From Streptococcus mitis bv. 2 str. SK95 (GTDB taxonomy: Bacteria; Bacillota; Bacilli; Lactobacillales; Streptococcaceae): DNA of 64,000 nucleotides. Positions 53,014 to 62,162 of this stretch are shown in pieces; positions within the stretch are counted from its first letter, which is position 1; every line of letters begins with the position of its first letter. The stretch spans positions 1 through 64,000 of the forward strand of contig NZ_AFUB01000015.1 in assembly GCF_000222705.1 (NCBI RefSeq). Direction: 5' to 3'. A program made the translations under genes and the position numbers. The notes under the pieces are model-generated. The model ran no database searches. It was not told where the DNA came from and was given only the letters and a program-made list of their open reading frames with translations.

Positions 53014-54336
53014 ATGTTAGAATTGCTTAAAGCACTTGATGCTTTCGTTTGGGGGCCTCCCCTCTTGATCTTATTGGTCGGAACGGGTATCTATTTGACC
53101 ATCCGACTAGGCCTTTTGCAGGTGGCTCGTCTTCCTAAGGCCTTTCAGTTGATCTTTACCAAGGATAAGGGACATGGCGATGTGTCGAGCTTTGCCGCTT
53201 TATGTACGGCTCTAGCCGCCACCGTTGGTACAGGAAACATCATCGGGGTCGCGACAGCCATTAAGGTTGGGGGACCAGGCGCTCTCTTTTGGATGTGGAT
53301 GGCTGCCTTCTTTGGGATGGCAACCAAGTATGCTGAAGGCTTGCTGGCAATCAAATACCGTAGCAAGGATGCAAATGGAGCTGTGGCTGGAGGACCCATG
53401 CATTACATCCTTTTGGGGATGGGAGAAAAGTGGCGTCCACTTGCTATCTTCTTTGCCCTAGCGGGTGTATTGGTAGCCCTTCTAGGGATTGGTACCTTTA
53501 CCCAAGTCAATTCGATTACAGAATCCATTCAAAATACAGCCCAAGTTGATCCAGCTATCACGGCTCTGATTTTATCCATTTTTGTAGGGATTGCCGTCTT
53601 TGGTGGTCTCAAATCCATATCAAAAGTTTCGACAGCAGTGGTTCCATTTATGGCTATTGTCTATATTCTGGGAACTCTTACAGTTATTCTCTTTAATATC
53701 GAGAAAATCCCGGCCACACTTGCCCTCATTTTTACTTCAGCCTTTAGTCCAGCTGCTGCGGTAGGTGGTTTTGCAGGTGCCAGCATTCGGATGGCTATCC
53801 AAAATGGTGTGGCGCGAGGAGTCTTCTCTAATGAATCTGGTCTTGGTTCAGCTCCGATTGCAGCGGCTGCAGCTAAGACAAATGAACCAGTAGAGCAAGG
53901 GTTGATTTCCATGACAGGAACCTTTATTGATACCCTGATTATCTGTACTCTTACAGGTCTGACAATCTTGGTAACTGGTGTTTGGAGCGGTGATTTAAAT
54001 GGGGTTGCCTTGACCCAGTCAGCCTTTTCAACAGTTTTTTCACATTTTGGTCCTGCTCTTTTGACTATTTTCCTTGTGCTCTTTGCCTTTACGACAATTC
54101 TCGGTTGGAACTATTACGGAGAGCGCTGTTTTGAGTTTCTCTTTGGAGTTCGCTTTATCTGGCTCTACCGTGTGGTCTTTGTACTCATGGTCTTGTTGGG
54201 AGGATTTATCGAGCTGGATATGGTCTGGATTATCGCAGATATCGTCAATGCCTTGATGGCTTTACCAAACTTGATTGCCCTCTTAGTCTTGTCGCCAGTC
54301 GTCATTGCTGAGACTAAAAAGTATTTTAAACACTAA
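53014..54336 (+). CDS. Alanine/glycine:cation symporter (AgcS family)
   Basis: A 440-residue membrane protein with about ten to eleven membrane segments that couples sodium or proton entry to uptake of alanine or glycine. The family signature is clear near residues 60-90 (FAALCTALAATVGTGNIIGVA) and NESGLGSAPIAAAAAKT (about 273-289). The glycine riboswitch upstream argues that glycine is a main substrate. A simple hairpin terminator follows, so it is a single-gene unit. Confidence 0.94.
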   Translation: MLELLKALDAFVWGPPLLILLVGTGIYLTIRLGLLQVARLPKAFQLIFTKDKGHGDVSSFAALCTALAATVGTGNIIGVATAIKVGGPGALFWMWMAAFFGMATKYAEGLLAIKYRSKDANGAVAGGPMHYILLGMGEKWRPLAIFFALAGVLVALLGIGTFTQVNSITESIQNTAQVDPAITALILSIFVGIAVFGGLKSISKVSTAVVPFMAIVYILGTLTVILFNIEKIPATLALIFTSAFSPAAAVGGFAGASIRMAIQNGVARGVFSNESGLGSAPIAAAAAKTNEPVEQGLISMTGTFIDTLIICTLTGLTILVTGVWSGDLNGVALTQSAFSTVFSHFGPALLTIFLVLFAFTTILGWNYYGERCFEFLFGVRFIWLYRVVFVLMVLLGGFIELDMVWIIADIVNALMALPNLIALLVLSPVVIAETKKYFKH

Positions 54337-54339
54337 CCC

Positions 54340-54366
54340 AATCACACTTTTCGTGTGATTTTTTCA
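54340..54366 (+). terminator. Terminator of the AgcS gene
   Basis: AATCACAC (54340-54347) with GTGTGATT (54353-54360), 5-base loop, followed by TTTTTC. Confidence 0.88.
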
Positions 54367-54466
54367 TTTCATAAACATTTCCTATCAAGGCAATTGAAAA
54401 TATATATTATCCAAGGGGGAAATTCTATGATAGACTAAATGACAACAAAATGAAAAGAGGTTTCTT

Positions 54467-55015
54467 ATGACAACATTTACCATCCACACAGTAGAATCAG
54501 CACCAGCAGAAGTGAAAGAAGTTCTTGAAACAGTACAAAAAGATAACAATGGCTATATTCCCAACCTAATCGGTCTCTTGGCCAATGCCCCAACCGCGCT
54601 TGAAGCCTACCGAACTGTCGGAGCCATCAACCGTCGCAATAGCCTAACCCCAGTTGAGAGAGAAGTGGTGCAAATCACAGCCGCCGTAACCAATGGTTGT
54701 GCTTTCTGCGTCGCAGGTCACACAGCCTTTTCAATCAAACAAATCCAGATGAATGATGATCTTCTTCAAGCCCTCCGCAACCGTACTCCAATTGAGACAG
54801 ATCCAAAACTAGATACTCTAGCTAAGTTTACCTTGGCGGTCATCAATACCAAGGGTCGTGTAGGAGATGAAGCCTTGGCTGAATTCTTAGAAGCTGGCTA
54901 TACACAACAAAATGCCTTGGATGTGGTTCTAGGTGTTAGTCTTGCTAGCCTTTGCAACTATGCTAACAACCTAGCCAATACGCCTATTAACCCAGAATTA
55001 CAACCTTATGCCTAG
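54467..55015 (+). CDS. Carboxymuconolactone decarboxylase/AhpD-like protein
   Basis: A 182-residue protein with the AhpD-type redox motif in ITAAVTNGCAFCVAGHTAFS: two cysteines in C-x-x-C followed by a histidine. Such proteins act as peroxidase partners or small redox enzymes; substrate unknown here. AAGAGG upstream of the ATG and a terminator after the stop (55032-55065) make it a stand-alone gene. Confidence 0.85.
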   Translation: MTTFTIHTVESAPAEVKEVLETVQKDNNGYIPNLIGLLANAPTALEAYRTVGAINRRNSLTPVEREVVQITAAVTNGCAFCVAGHTAFSIKQIQMNDDLLQALRNRTPIETDPKLDTLAKFTLAVINTKGRVGDEALAEFLEAGYTQQNALDVVLGVSLASLCNYANNLANTPINPELQPYA

Positions 55016-55031
55016 TTCGAATCATAAATAA

Positions 55032-55064
55032 AATGAAGGCTGATTCATCCAGTCTTCATTTTTC
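55032..55064 (+). terminator. Terminator of the AhpD-like gene
   Basis: AATGAAGGCTG (55032-55042) pairs with CAGTCTTCATT (55050-55060), one mismatch, followed by TTTTC. Confidence 0.8.
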
Positions 55065-55123
55065 TATGCTATTTTAAAGACTTTTATGCTATACTGATAA
55101 TAATATGATTAACGGAGGTTGCC

Positions 55124-56023
55124 ATGAAAAAACTTCCCTTGGTATTTTCTGGTTGTTTGTTAGGTTTGGCAGGTGCAGGAAACTTGATTGCGGATACTTG
55201 GCCCGTTTTTTCGCATTTATTGAGTCTGACTGATTTAGTTTTGTGGATTTTCTTTCTGATTCTTCATCTTTTTAATTGGGAAGAAACCAAGCAAGAATTG
55301 ACCAAGCCCCCTCTTTTATCTGGAATGGCTACCTTTCCCATGGCTGGGATGATTTTATCGACTTATGTCTTTCGTTTGTTCCCTCATCTTCCTTTGATAT
55401 CACAAGGGCTCTGGTGGTTTTCCTTTCTCTTGGACCTCGCTTTAATCACTTACTTTACCATCAAATTTGCCTGTCCGGGTCGGAGGGTCAAAGCGACTCC
55501 AAGCTGGACGGTGCTCTATGTGGGGATAGCAGTAGCTGCCCTGACCTATCCTCTGGTAGGCATCGTTGAAATTGCCTATGCAACCTTGAGTTTCGGTTTT
55601 GTCTTGACCTTCTATCTTTATCCCCTTATTTATAGGGATTTAAAGAAAACTCCACTCCCAGTAGCCTTGCTTGGACAAGAAGGGATCTACTGTGCTCCTT
55701 TTTCGTTGCTCTTAGCTTCTCTAGTTCGAGTTGGAGGAGCAGGCCTACCGACTTGGCTCTTGATCGTCATGATTTTGGCATCTCAGTCCTTCTTTTTCTT
55801 TGTTTTGACTCGCCTGCCTAATATTCTAAAACAAGGCTTTCAACCAGCATTCTCAGCCCTCACTTTTCCAACCATTATCACAGCTACTTCGCTCAAGATG
55901 GCTCAGGGAATTTTGAAACTTCCTTTTCTGGATTATCTGGTGTTTGCTGAAACTGTTATATGCCTCACTATTTTATTCTTTGTATTAGGCGCTTACCTGA
56001 TTTGGTTACGAAAAAAGGTCTAG
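55124..56023 (+). CDS. TDT family transporter (TehA/SLAC1-like)
   Basis: A 299-residue membrane protein with about ten hydrophobic segments, fitting the tellurite-resistance/dicarboxylate transporter (TDT) fold, which includes TehA and plant SLAC1 anion channels. The N-terminal LPLVFSGCLLGLAGAGNLI is typical. Substrate cannot be inferred; it may be an anion channel or carboxylate exporter. An extended -10 TGCTATACT (55087-55095) and GGAGG before the start suggest its own promoter. It converges with serS across a shared terminator. Confidence 0.82.
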   Translation: MKKLPLVFSGCLLGLAGAGNLIADTWPVFSHLLSLTDLVLWIFFLILHLFNWEETKQELTKPPLLSGMATFPMAGMILSTYVFRLFPHLPLISQGLWWFSFLLDLALITYFTIKFACPGRRVKATPSWTVLYVGIAVAALTYPLVGIVEIAYATLSFGFVLTFYLYPLIYRDLKKTPLPVALLGQEGIYCAPFSLLLASLVRVGGAGLPTWLLIVMILASQSFFFFVLTRLPNILKQGFQPAFSALTFPTIITATSLKMAQGILKLPFLDYLVFAETVICLTILFFVLGAYLIWLRKKV

Positions 56024-56050
56024 CTATCTTCTAGCTAGGCCTTATTTTTT
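56011..56050. terminator. Bidirectional terminator between the TDT gene and serS
   Basis: AAGGTCTAGCTA (56015-56026) with TAGCTAGGCCTT (56032-56043), one G-U pair, flanked by A-run on the left and T-run on the right. Confidence 0.88.
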
Positions 56051-57323
56051 ATGGTTTGATAACTTCAGCTCCACCCATGTATGGACGAAGAACTTCAGGG
56101 ATGGTCACAGAACCATCTGCATTTTGGTAGTTTTCAAGAATAGCGGCTACTGTACGTCCAACTGCAAGTCCAGAACCGTTCAAAGTGTGAAGTAATTTCA
56201 CCTTGCCGTCTGCTTCATCACGGTAACGGATTTGAGCACGACGGGCTTGGAAATCTTCTGTATTTGAACAGCTTGAGATTTCACGGTAGGTATTTTGTGC
56301 TGGAATCCAAACTTCCAAATCGTAAGTCTTGGCAGCTGAGAAGCCCATGTCTCCAGTAGAGAGCGCGACCACACGGTATGGAAGGTTGAGTTTTTGAAGG
56401 ATGTTTTCAGCGTTGGCTGTCATTTTTTCCAATTCTTCATATGATTCTTCTGGTTTGGCAAATTTGACCATCTCAACCTTGTGGAATTGGTGCAGACGAA
56501 TCAAGCCACGCGTATCACGACCAGCAGAACCAGCCTCAGAACGGAATGATGGACTCATAGCAGTAAAGTAGATTGGTAGGTCTTTCCCATCAAGGATTTC
56601 ATCACGGTAGTAGTTTGTAAGAGGCACTTCAGCTGTAGGAATGAGGACATAATTAGTGTCTTTCAATTCAAAAGTATCTTCCTTGAATTTTGGATATTGA
56701 CCAGTACCAAACATAGAGTCATGGTTAACCATGTAAGGTGTGATGACTTCAGTATAGCCCTCTTTTCCATGTTCATCCAACATGAAGTTGTAGATAGCAC
56801 GTTCCAAACGAGCCCCAAGTCCTTTATAGAAGAGGAAGCGAGCGCCTGTTACTTTACCGCCACGTTCCCAGTCAAGGATACCAAGGTCTTCCCCAAGATC
56901 CCAGTGAGCTTTTGGTTCGAAGTCAAATTCGCGTGGAGTGCCCCAACGGCGAACTTCCACATTGTCGTCTTCATCAGCCCCAACAGGAACACTGTCAGCT
57001 GGGATGTTTGGAAGAGTAGTAGTAAATTCTGTCAATTTAGCATCGATTTCTGCCAATTCAGCATCAAGAGCTTTTATTTCAGCGGAGAGAGCTTGCATTG
57101 CAGCGATCTTGTCATCGGCATTTTCCTTGTTACGCTTAGCTTGGGCAATTTCAGCAGAAACTGTGTTACGTTCTGCCTTGAGGTTTTCGACCTTGACCAA
57201 GATATCACGACGTTTAGCGTCGATTTCTTTCATCTCGTTAAGGATAGCAGCATCTACACCACGTGTAGCCAATTTTTCAGCGACAGCATCAAAGTCTGTA
57301 CGAATACGTTTAATATCTAACAT
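56049..57323 (-). CDS. serS: Seryl-tRNA synthetase
   Basis: Charges tRNA-Ser (and tRNA-Sec where present). The 424-residue class II synthetase starts [20 protein letters not shown] at 57323, just after the T-box leader; a 9-codon longer reading runs into the T-box terminator and is rejected. It has the N-terminal antiparallel coiled coil (about 30-100) that grips the tRNA long arm, motif 2 [18 protein letters not shown] and motif 3 [18 protein letters not shown]. Expression is expected to respond to uncharged tRNA-Ser. Confidence 0.97.
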   Translation of the reverse strand: MLDIKRIRTDFDAVAEKLATRGVDAAILNEMKEIDAKRRDILVKVENLKAERNTVSAEIAQAKRNKENADDKIAAMQALSAEIKALDAELAEIDAKLTEFTTTLPNIPADSVPVGADEDDNVEVRRWGTPREFDFEPKAHWDLGEDLGILDWERGGKVTGARFLFYKGLGARLERAIYNFMLDEHGKEGYTEVITPYMVNHDSMFGTGQYPKFKEDTFELKDTNYVLIPTAEVPLTNYYRDEILDGKDLPIYFTAMSPSFRSEAGSAGRDTRGLIRLHQFHKVEMVKFAKPEESYEELEKMTANAENILQKLNLPYRVVALSTGDMGFSAAKTYDLEVWIPAQNTYREISSCSNTEDFQARRAQIRYRDEADGKVKLLHTLNGSGLAVGRTVAAILENYQNADGSVTIPEVLRPYMGGAEVIKP

Positions 57324-57337
57324 AAGAACTCCTTTAT

Positions 57338-57528
57338 GAAAAAAGCACACCTAACAAAGCGTTGGAGTGGCAGAGCCACGGTTCCATCCAACTTCACAGG
57401 TGTGCACTTGATTCTGTATTTAATTGTTGATAACGGTAGAATTTCACTTATCTCCTCTATCTGCTCGCAGCAACCGCAGACTTTCTGAAAGAAGAGGATA
57501 ACCTACTTATCCGTTGCTATGATTATAC
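57338..57528 (-). promoter_or_regulatory. T-box leader of serS
   Basis: On the minus strand, a leader of about 190 nt follows a TATAAT (near 57530-57524). It has a Stem I closed by AACGG/CCGTT, with UCU (Ser) followed by A as the likely specifier in its 3' side. It also has the T-box core GGATGGAACCGTGG (57389-57376) and a terminator stem GCACACCT (57405-57398) with AGGTGTGC (57352-57345) followed by six Ts. Uncharged tRNA-Ser should favour the antiterminator. Boundaries approximate. Confidence 0.9.
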
Positions 57529-57536
57529 TAAAGTTT

Positions 57537-57908
57537 CTACTTTTTTGCAAATAGATTTTTAAATTTTTGTCCAATGGTCTGGAGTAAAGTAGGAAGTTTC
57601 ACAACTTTGTCATTGCCAAGTTTTTCCCGAGCGATTTTGAGGATAGTCCCAGAGTCTTTTGAGGCAAAGAGGAATTTTCCTTGATCGGTGAAGACTTCAA
57701 AGTGGCGACTGATTTTGCGGCCAGTTACGTTGGCTCCGATTTGCTGAATGCTGGACCAGGGAATTTGGATATATTGTTCGACATTGACATCAGGATAAAA
57801 CTCCAAGGCTTGATCCCCAACTAGAAATTTTCCAACTTTTCCGGAGATAGAGAGGTAAGATGTCCCAGTAGTTTGCAGGTCAATGACTTTATTGAGAGAT
57901 TGGGCCAT
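57537..57908 (-). CDS. DUF956 family protein (ManO-like)
   Basis: A 123-residue cytoplasmic protein of the DUF956 family (VIDLQTTGTSYLSISGKVGK; IQIPWSSIQQIGANVTGRKI). In many Firmicutes the family gene (manO) sits beside mannose PTS genes and is considered a regulator or accessory, but here it lies 2 bases after lysC and far from any PTS gene in the window. Function unknown; co-transcription with lysC is probable. Confidence 0.85.
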   Translation of the reverse strand: MAQSLNKVIDLQTTGTSYLSISGKVGKFLVGDQALEFYPDVNVEQYIQIPWSSIQQIGANVTGRKISRHFEVFTDQGKFLFASKDSGTILKIAREKLGNDKVVKLPTLLQTIGQKFKNLFAKK

Positions 57909-57910
57909 GA

Positions 57911-59275
57911 TTAGTCTTCCTTACTTTCATCGAAAAAGGCATGGTAGAGAGCCTTGATAGCCGCTTTTTCTTGATCTTTATTGACAACAAACATGATGGA
58001 AACTTCACTTGAACCTTGGGACATCATCTGGATGTTGATTTTATTTTCAGACAAAGCACGTGTTGCAGTAGCAGTTACCCCGATATGACTCTTCATCTTT
58101 TCTCCGACAATCATAATGATTGAAAGGTCATGTTCGATCTCAGCATGGTCCACTTCAGCCTTTTGAACGAGCTGACGCAGAATTTCTTCTTCTTTGATAG
58201 GAGTCAATTCACGGGAGCGGAGGATGATTGAAAGATCGTCGATACCTGTAGGCATGTGCTCCCAACCGATATTGAGGTCCTCAAGGATTTGAAGAACCTT
58301 GCGACCAAACCCGACTTCGCGGTTCATGAGGTATTTAGACATGTTGATGCTGACAAAGCCAGAATCACCAGCGATTCCAACGACTGGGAATTTATCACTG
58401 CTATGCTTTAGAACGATACGAGTACCCGGATGGTCAGGGTTGTTGGTATTTTTGATAACCAGAGGAATTTTCCCACGGTAAGCGGGTAGAAGGGCTTCAT
58501 CGTGAAGGACTGAGAAACCTGCATAAGCCAACTCACGCATTTCACGGTAGGTCAATTCAGGGATAGAATGAGGCTGGTGAATGATACCTGGATGGGCAGC
58601 AAAGATACCATCGACATCTGTAAAGTTTTCGTAGAGGTCGGCTTTGACACCGGCAGCGATGATGGAACCAGTTATGTCGGATCCACCACGGGAGAAGGTA
58701 CAGATTTGATTTTCCTTAGTGACCCCAAAGAAACCAGGAATAACAAGGACTTCGTTGCTGTCAGCCAAGCCTTCAATCTTGTCATAGCTAGATGGAATGA
58801 TGCGAGCATTTCCAGGTTCGCTTGTTACGATAATTCCAGCTTCTCTTGGATGAACATAGCGCGCATCGATGCCGTTTTGGTTAAAGTAGGCTGCAATAAG
58901 TTTGGCGTTGTTGTTTTCTCCAGCCGCTAGGAAGGTGTCATAGAGAAAGTCATTTTCCTCAATAGGAAGAGTCGCTAAGGCACGGATACTTTTAGAAATT
59001 TTTTCTAGAACTGATGGTTTTAAGCCTAGTTCGCTCACCATAGCCGCATAGCGATCGATGATCCAATTTTGGCTCTTGCTGATATCATTTCCCGCTACAT
59101 AATCACGATAGTATTTGATCAAGGCATCTGTAACCTTGGTATCCTCAGAATTGCGTTTACCCGGTGCAGAAACGACCACAAAACGGCGCTCTTTATCGCT
59201 TTTAACGATGTTTAAAACTTTTTCTAACTGACTAGCAGAGGCAAGAGAGCTTCCGCCAAATTTTACAACCTTCAT
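57911..59275 (-). CDS. lysC: Aspartate kinase
   Basis: Phosphorylates aspartate at the head of the lysine, threonine and methionine pathways. The 454-residue monofunctional enzyme has KFGGSSLASASQLEK at the N-terminus, the GRGGSDITG-type segment (FSRGGSDITGSI), and two C-terminal ACT domains (about 300-450) that bind feedback inhibitors (VGIAGDSGFVSINMSK; SIIMIVGEKM). I see no lysine riboswitch in the 200-base upstream gap. First gene of a two-gene unit with the DUF956 gene. Confidence 0.95.
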   Translation of the reverse strand: MKVVKFGGSSLASASQLEKVLNIVKSDKERRFVVVSAPGKRNSEDTKVTDALIKYYRDYVAGNDISKSQNWIIDRYAAMVSELGLKPSVLEKISKSIRALATLPIEENDFLYDTFLAAGENNNAKLIAAYFNQNGIDARYVHPREAGIIVTSEPGNARIIPSSYDKIEGLADSNEVLVIPGFFGVTKENQICTFSRGGSDITGSIIAAGVKADLYENFTDVDGIFAAHPGIIHQPHSIPELTYREMRELAYAGFSVLHDEALLPAYRGKIPLVIKNTNNPDHPGTRIVLKHSSDKFPVVGIAGDSGFVSINMSKYLMNREVGFGRKVLQILEDLNIGWEHMPTGIDDLSIILRSRELTPIKEEEILRQLVQKAEVDHAEIEHDLSIIMIVGEKMKSHIGVTATATRALSENKINIQMMSQGSSEVSIMFVVNKDQEKAAIKALYHAFFDESKED

Positions 59276-59477
59276 AGGGACTCCTCAAGTAAGTATTTTA
59301 TACGATTATAGCAGAAAGAGGGGCTTTTTTCAATGAAGAAAATAGTATAGTCTTTAGGATAAAGTGAGTGTTTTGTTCAGCCGAGACACTTTCGATTGGT
59401 TTTCTCTTGCCTCTTTATCTAAAAAAAGGTATACTTTGACAATGAAATAATTTTATCACCTTATAAAAGGAGAAGCT

Positions 59478-60263
59478 ATGAATCATATCCTATATCAGAT
59501 CCTAGATGATCTTGCTATCATTACTTTGAATCGTCCCGAAGTGGCAAATGGTTTCCATATCCCAATGTGTGAGGAGATTTTAGAAGCTTTAACCTTAGCA
59601 GAACAGGATCAAGCTGTTCAGTTTATCTTGATTAACGCGAATGGGAAGGTCTTTTCAGTTGGGGGAGATTTGGTTGAGATGAAGCGTGCAGTGGATGAGG
59701 ATGACATTCCTTCTTTGAATAAGATTGCAGAATTAGTCAATACAATTTCTTTTAAAATCAAGCAAATTCCTAAACCTGTTTTGATGGAGGTAGATGGAGC
59801 GGTTGCTGGCGCTGCAGCAAATATGGCAGTAGCGGTTGATTTTTGCTTGGCGACTGACAAGGCAAAATTCATCCAAGCCTTTGTCGGAGTTGGCTTGGCG
59901 CCAGACGCTGGTGGGATCTATCTCTTGAGTCGTAGTATCGGGGTAACACGAGCTGCGCAACTTGCCATGACAGGAGAAGCTTTGACTGCGGAAAAAGCAC
60001 TGGAATGGGGCGTGGTATACCGTGTCTGCGAGGCAGATAAGCTAGAAAAGACAAGAGAACAAGTTCTGAAGAAATTAAGACGAGGCTCAGCAAACTCATA
60101 CGCAGCCATTAAAAAGTTGGTTTGGGAAAGCCAATTTAAGGATTGGCAGAATTATGCTGAACTGGAATTGAAACTGCAAGAATCTTTGTCTTTGACTGAA
60201 GATTTTAAAGAAGGAGTCCGAGCTCATTCTGAAAGAAGACGACCAAAATTTTCAGGAAAATAA
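59478..60263 (+). CDS. fabM: trans-2,cis-3-decenoyl-ACP isomerase FabM
   Basis: Makes the cis double bond for unsaturated fatty acids by isomerising trans-2- to cis-3-decenoyl-ACP, in place of FabA in streptococci. It is a 261-residue crotonase-fold protein with [13 protein letters not shown] and [20 protein letters not shown] for the oxyanion hole, and [18 protein letters not shown]. The crotonase fold alone would allow an enoyl-CoA hydratase call; the position directly before fabT-fabH decides. Behind AAAAGGAG. In pneumococcus it is outside FabT repression, in keeping with the absence of a FabT-like palindrome in front of it here. Confidence 0.93.
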   Translation: MNHILYQILDDLAIITLNRPEVANGFHIPMCEEILEALTLAEQDQAVQFILINANGKVFSVGGDLVEMKRAVDEDDIPSLNKIAELVNTISFKIKQIPKPVLMEVDGAVAGAAANMAVAVDFCLATDKAKFIQAFVGVGLAPDAGGIYLLSRSIGVTRAAQLAMTGEALTAEKALEWGVVYRVCEADKLEKTREQVLKKLRRGSANSYAAIKKLVWESQFKDWQNYAELELKLQESLSLTEDFKEGVRAHSERRRPKFSGK

Positions 60264-60271
60264 AAAAATAC

Positions 60272-60300
60272 TTGCACAATTCTTTGAAGTTTGATATACT
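60272..60300 (+). promoter_or_regulatory. fabT promoter
   Basis: -35 TTGCAC (60272-60277), 17-base spacer, extended -10 TGATATACT (hexamer 60295-60300). Confidence 0.8.
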
Positions 60301-60314
60301 TTTTGTGTCAAATG

Positions 60315-60328
60315 TTTTGAATACAAAA
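60315..60328 (+). promoter_or_regulatory. Candidate FabT operator at fabT
   Basis: TTTTG-AATA-CAAAA is a perfect 5-bp inverted repeat just after the transcription start region. It resembles the FabT site but has a centre one base shorter than TTTGANNNTCAAA, so autoregulation here is likely but the exact site is uncertain. Confidence 0.5.
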
Positions 60329-60354
60329 GTTTTTTTTGAGAAGGAGGGAATACT

Positions 60355-60789
60355 TTGGACTACCAACAAGTGAATGAGTATTTAACATCTATTTTTAATA
60401 ATGTCCTTGTGATTGAGGAGGTTAGCTTACGAGGTAGTCGTTTCAAAGACATCTCCATCAAAGAAATGCACACGATTGATGTGATTGGCAAGTTTCCGGA
60501 GGCAACGCCAAGTAAGGTTTCTAAAGAACTAATGGTAACTCTTGGAACTGTTACGACCAGCTTGAATAATCTCGAAAGAAAAGGTTATGTTGAGCGCATT
60601 CGTTCTGATCAGGATCGTCGTGTGGTCTACCTGCATTTGACAAAGAAAGGTCGTTTGGTTCACCGTCTTCATAAACGTTTCCACAAGGCCATGGTCGAAA
60701 AAATTATCGATGGTATGAGTTCTGAAGAAATAGAAGTGATGGGCAGGGGTTTGACTAATCTTTATCAATTTTTGGAGGATTTGAAATAA
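60355..60789 (+). CDS. fabT: Fatty acid synthesis repressor FabT (MarR family)
   Basis: A 144-residue MarR-type winged-helix regulator that represses the fab cluster when bound with long-chain acyl-ACP. The DNA-binding part reads [21 protein letters not shown] then [16 protein letters not shown] (the wing). The start is an unusual TTG at 60355 with a strong AAGGAGGG 6 bases upstream; it gives the usual FabT N-terminus. The stop overlaps the fabH ATG by one base. Confidence 0.95.
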   Translation: MDYQQVNEYLTSIFNNVLVIEEVSLRGSRFKDISIKEMHTIDVIGKFPEATPSKVSKELMVTLGTVTTSLNNLERKGYVERIRSDQDRRVVYLHLTKKGRLVHRLHKRFHKAMVEKIIDGMSSEEIEVMGRGLTNLYQFLEDLK

Positions 60790-61763
60790 TGGCTTTTGCA
60801 AAAATAAGCCAGGTTGCTCATTATGTTCCAGAGCAAGTGGTCACTAATCAAGACTTGGCCCAAATCATGGATACAAGCGATGAGTGGATTTCAAGCCGTA
60901 CAGGAATTAAACAGAGACATATTTCAAAAACGGAGTCAACGAGTGATTTGGCGACAGAAGTTGCCAAGAGTTTGCTGGCTAAGGCGAGCATAAAAGCGGA
61001 TCAGATTGATTTTATCATTGTAGCGACGATTACCCCAGACTCGATGATGCCTTCTACGGCGGCTCGGGTTCAGGCAAATATTGGAGCGCATAGAGCTTTC
61101 GCCTTTGATCTGACGGCAGCTTGTAGTGGCTTTGTATTTGCTCTCTCAACTGCTGAGAAGTTTCTGACAGCTGGACAGTTCAAAAAAGGGATTGTTATCG
61201 GAGCTGAGACCTTATCCAAGGCGGTTGACTGGTCTGATCGTTCGACAGCTGTTCTCTTTGGAGATGGTGCAGGTGGGGTTCTCTTGGAAGCGAGCGAAAC
61301 ACGTCACTTCCTTGTGGAAAGTCTCTATACGGATGGCTCTCGGAGCGAGTGTTTGACCTATGGCCAAACGGCTCTGACTTCGCCCTTCTCAGATCAAGAG
61401 GCAGTTCCTGCTTTTCTGAAGATGGATGGACGAGCAGTTTTTGATTTTGCAAATCGAGATGTTGCTAGATCGATCAAAGAAACCATTGAAAATGGTCCAA
61501 TCGCAGCATCGGACTTGGATTATCTCTTGCTTCATCAGGCAAATATCCGCATTTTGGATAAGATGGCTAAGAAGATCGGTGTAGACCGAGACAAGCTTCC
61601 TGCCAATATGATGGAGTATGGAAATACCAGTGCAGCAAGTATCCCGATTTTGCTCTCAGAGTGTGTGGAGAATGGCATGATTCGTTTAGATGGTAGCCAG
61701 ACGATTCTCCTATCAGGCTTCGGTGGAGGTTTGACATGGGGCACACTCATTCTTACAATTTAG
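60789..61763 (+). CDS. fabH: 3-oxoacyl-ACP synthase III
   Basis: Starts fatty acid synthesis by condensing acetyl-CoA with malonyl-ACP. The 324-residue enzyme shows catalytic C112 ([13 protein letters not shown]), the His of [13 protein letters not shown] and the Asn of [11 protein letters not shown], in family order. It is coupled to fabT and followed by acpP after 57 bases. Confidence 0.96.
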   Translation: MAFAKISQVAHYVPEQVVTNQDLAQIMDTSDEWISSRTGIKQRHISKTESTSDLATEVAKSLLAKASIKADQIDFIIVATITPDSMMPSTAARVQANIGAHRAFAFDLTAACSGFVFALSTAEKFLTAGQFKKGIVIGAETLSKAVDWSDRSTAVLFGDGAGGVLLEASETRHFLVESLYTDGSRSECLTYGQTALTSPFSDQEAVPAFLKMDGRAVFDFANRDVARSIKETIENGPIAASDLDYLLLHQANIRILDKMAKKIGVDRDKLPANMMEYGNTSAASIPILLSECVENGMIRLDGSQTILLSGFGGGLTWGTLILTI

Positions 61764-61820
61764 GTAATCATGTGGTAAACACATAGTTATAAATTTTTTA
61801 TATTTTAAAGGAGTCCTATC

Positions 61821-62045
61821 ATGGCAGTATTTGAAAAAGTACAAGAAATTATCGTTGAAGAACTTGGGAAAGACGCATCAGAAGTAACACTTGAATCTAC
61901 TTTTGATGATTTGGATGCAGATTCATTGGACTTGTTCCAAGTAATCTCTGAAATCGAAGATGCTTTCGATATCCAAATCGAAGCAGAAGATAACTTGAAA
62001 ACAGTTGGTGACTTGGTTGCCTACGTTGAAGAGCAAACAAAATAA
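61821..62045 (+). CDS. acpP: Acyl carrier protein
   Basis: A 74-residue acidic four-helix carrier protein. S35 in the DADSLDLF motif is the phosphopantetheine attachment site. AAAGGAG precedes the ATG. The variant DSLDLF (rather than DSLDTV) is common in streptococcal FASII ACPs. It sits before a weak terminator and the FabT site of fabK. Confidence 0.96.
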   Translation: MAVFEKVQEIIVEELGKDASEVTLESTFDDLDADSLDLFQVISEIEDAFDIQIEAEDNLKTVGDLVAYVEEQTK

Positions 62046-62068
62046 TTAACATATTACTAGAAGGAGTA

Positions 62069-62092
62069 GGGGAGACCCGCTCCCTCTTGTTT
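62069..62092 (+). terminator. Weak terminator after acpP
   Basis: GGGAG (62070-62074) pairs with CTCCC (62080-62084), 5-base loop, followed by TCTTGTTT. Probably partial, letting some transcription into fabK. Confidence 0.5.
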
Positions 62093-62101
62093 AGGTAATA
62101 G

Positions 62102-62114
62102 TTTGAAACTCAAA
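62102..62114 (+). promoter_or_regulatory. FabT operator upstream of fabK
   Basis: TTTGAAACTCAAA fits the FabT palindrome TTTGANNNTCAAA exactly. It lies 49-61 bases before the fabK start, where FabT control of fabK is known in pneumococcus. Confidence 0.8.
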
Positions 62115-62162
62115 TGATAAATTCATCGAACTATTACGTAAGCAAGGAATGATAGAGGCACT

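Noticed and set aside
56697-57339. Antisense open frames of 133 and 207 codons opposite serS
   Set aside because: serS is a certain gene with class II motifs; the opposite frames have low-complexity Ser/Phe-rich products typical of shadow frames.
59276-59477. Lysine riboswitch before lysC, or FabT site before fabM
   Set aside because: The gap is about 200 bases with no lysine aptamer core visible, and no TTTGANNNTCAAA palindrome; only a lone TTGACA at 59436 stands out, without a matching -10.
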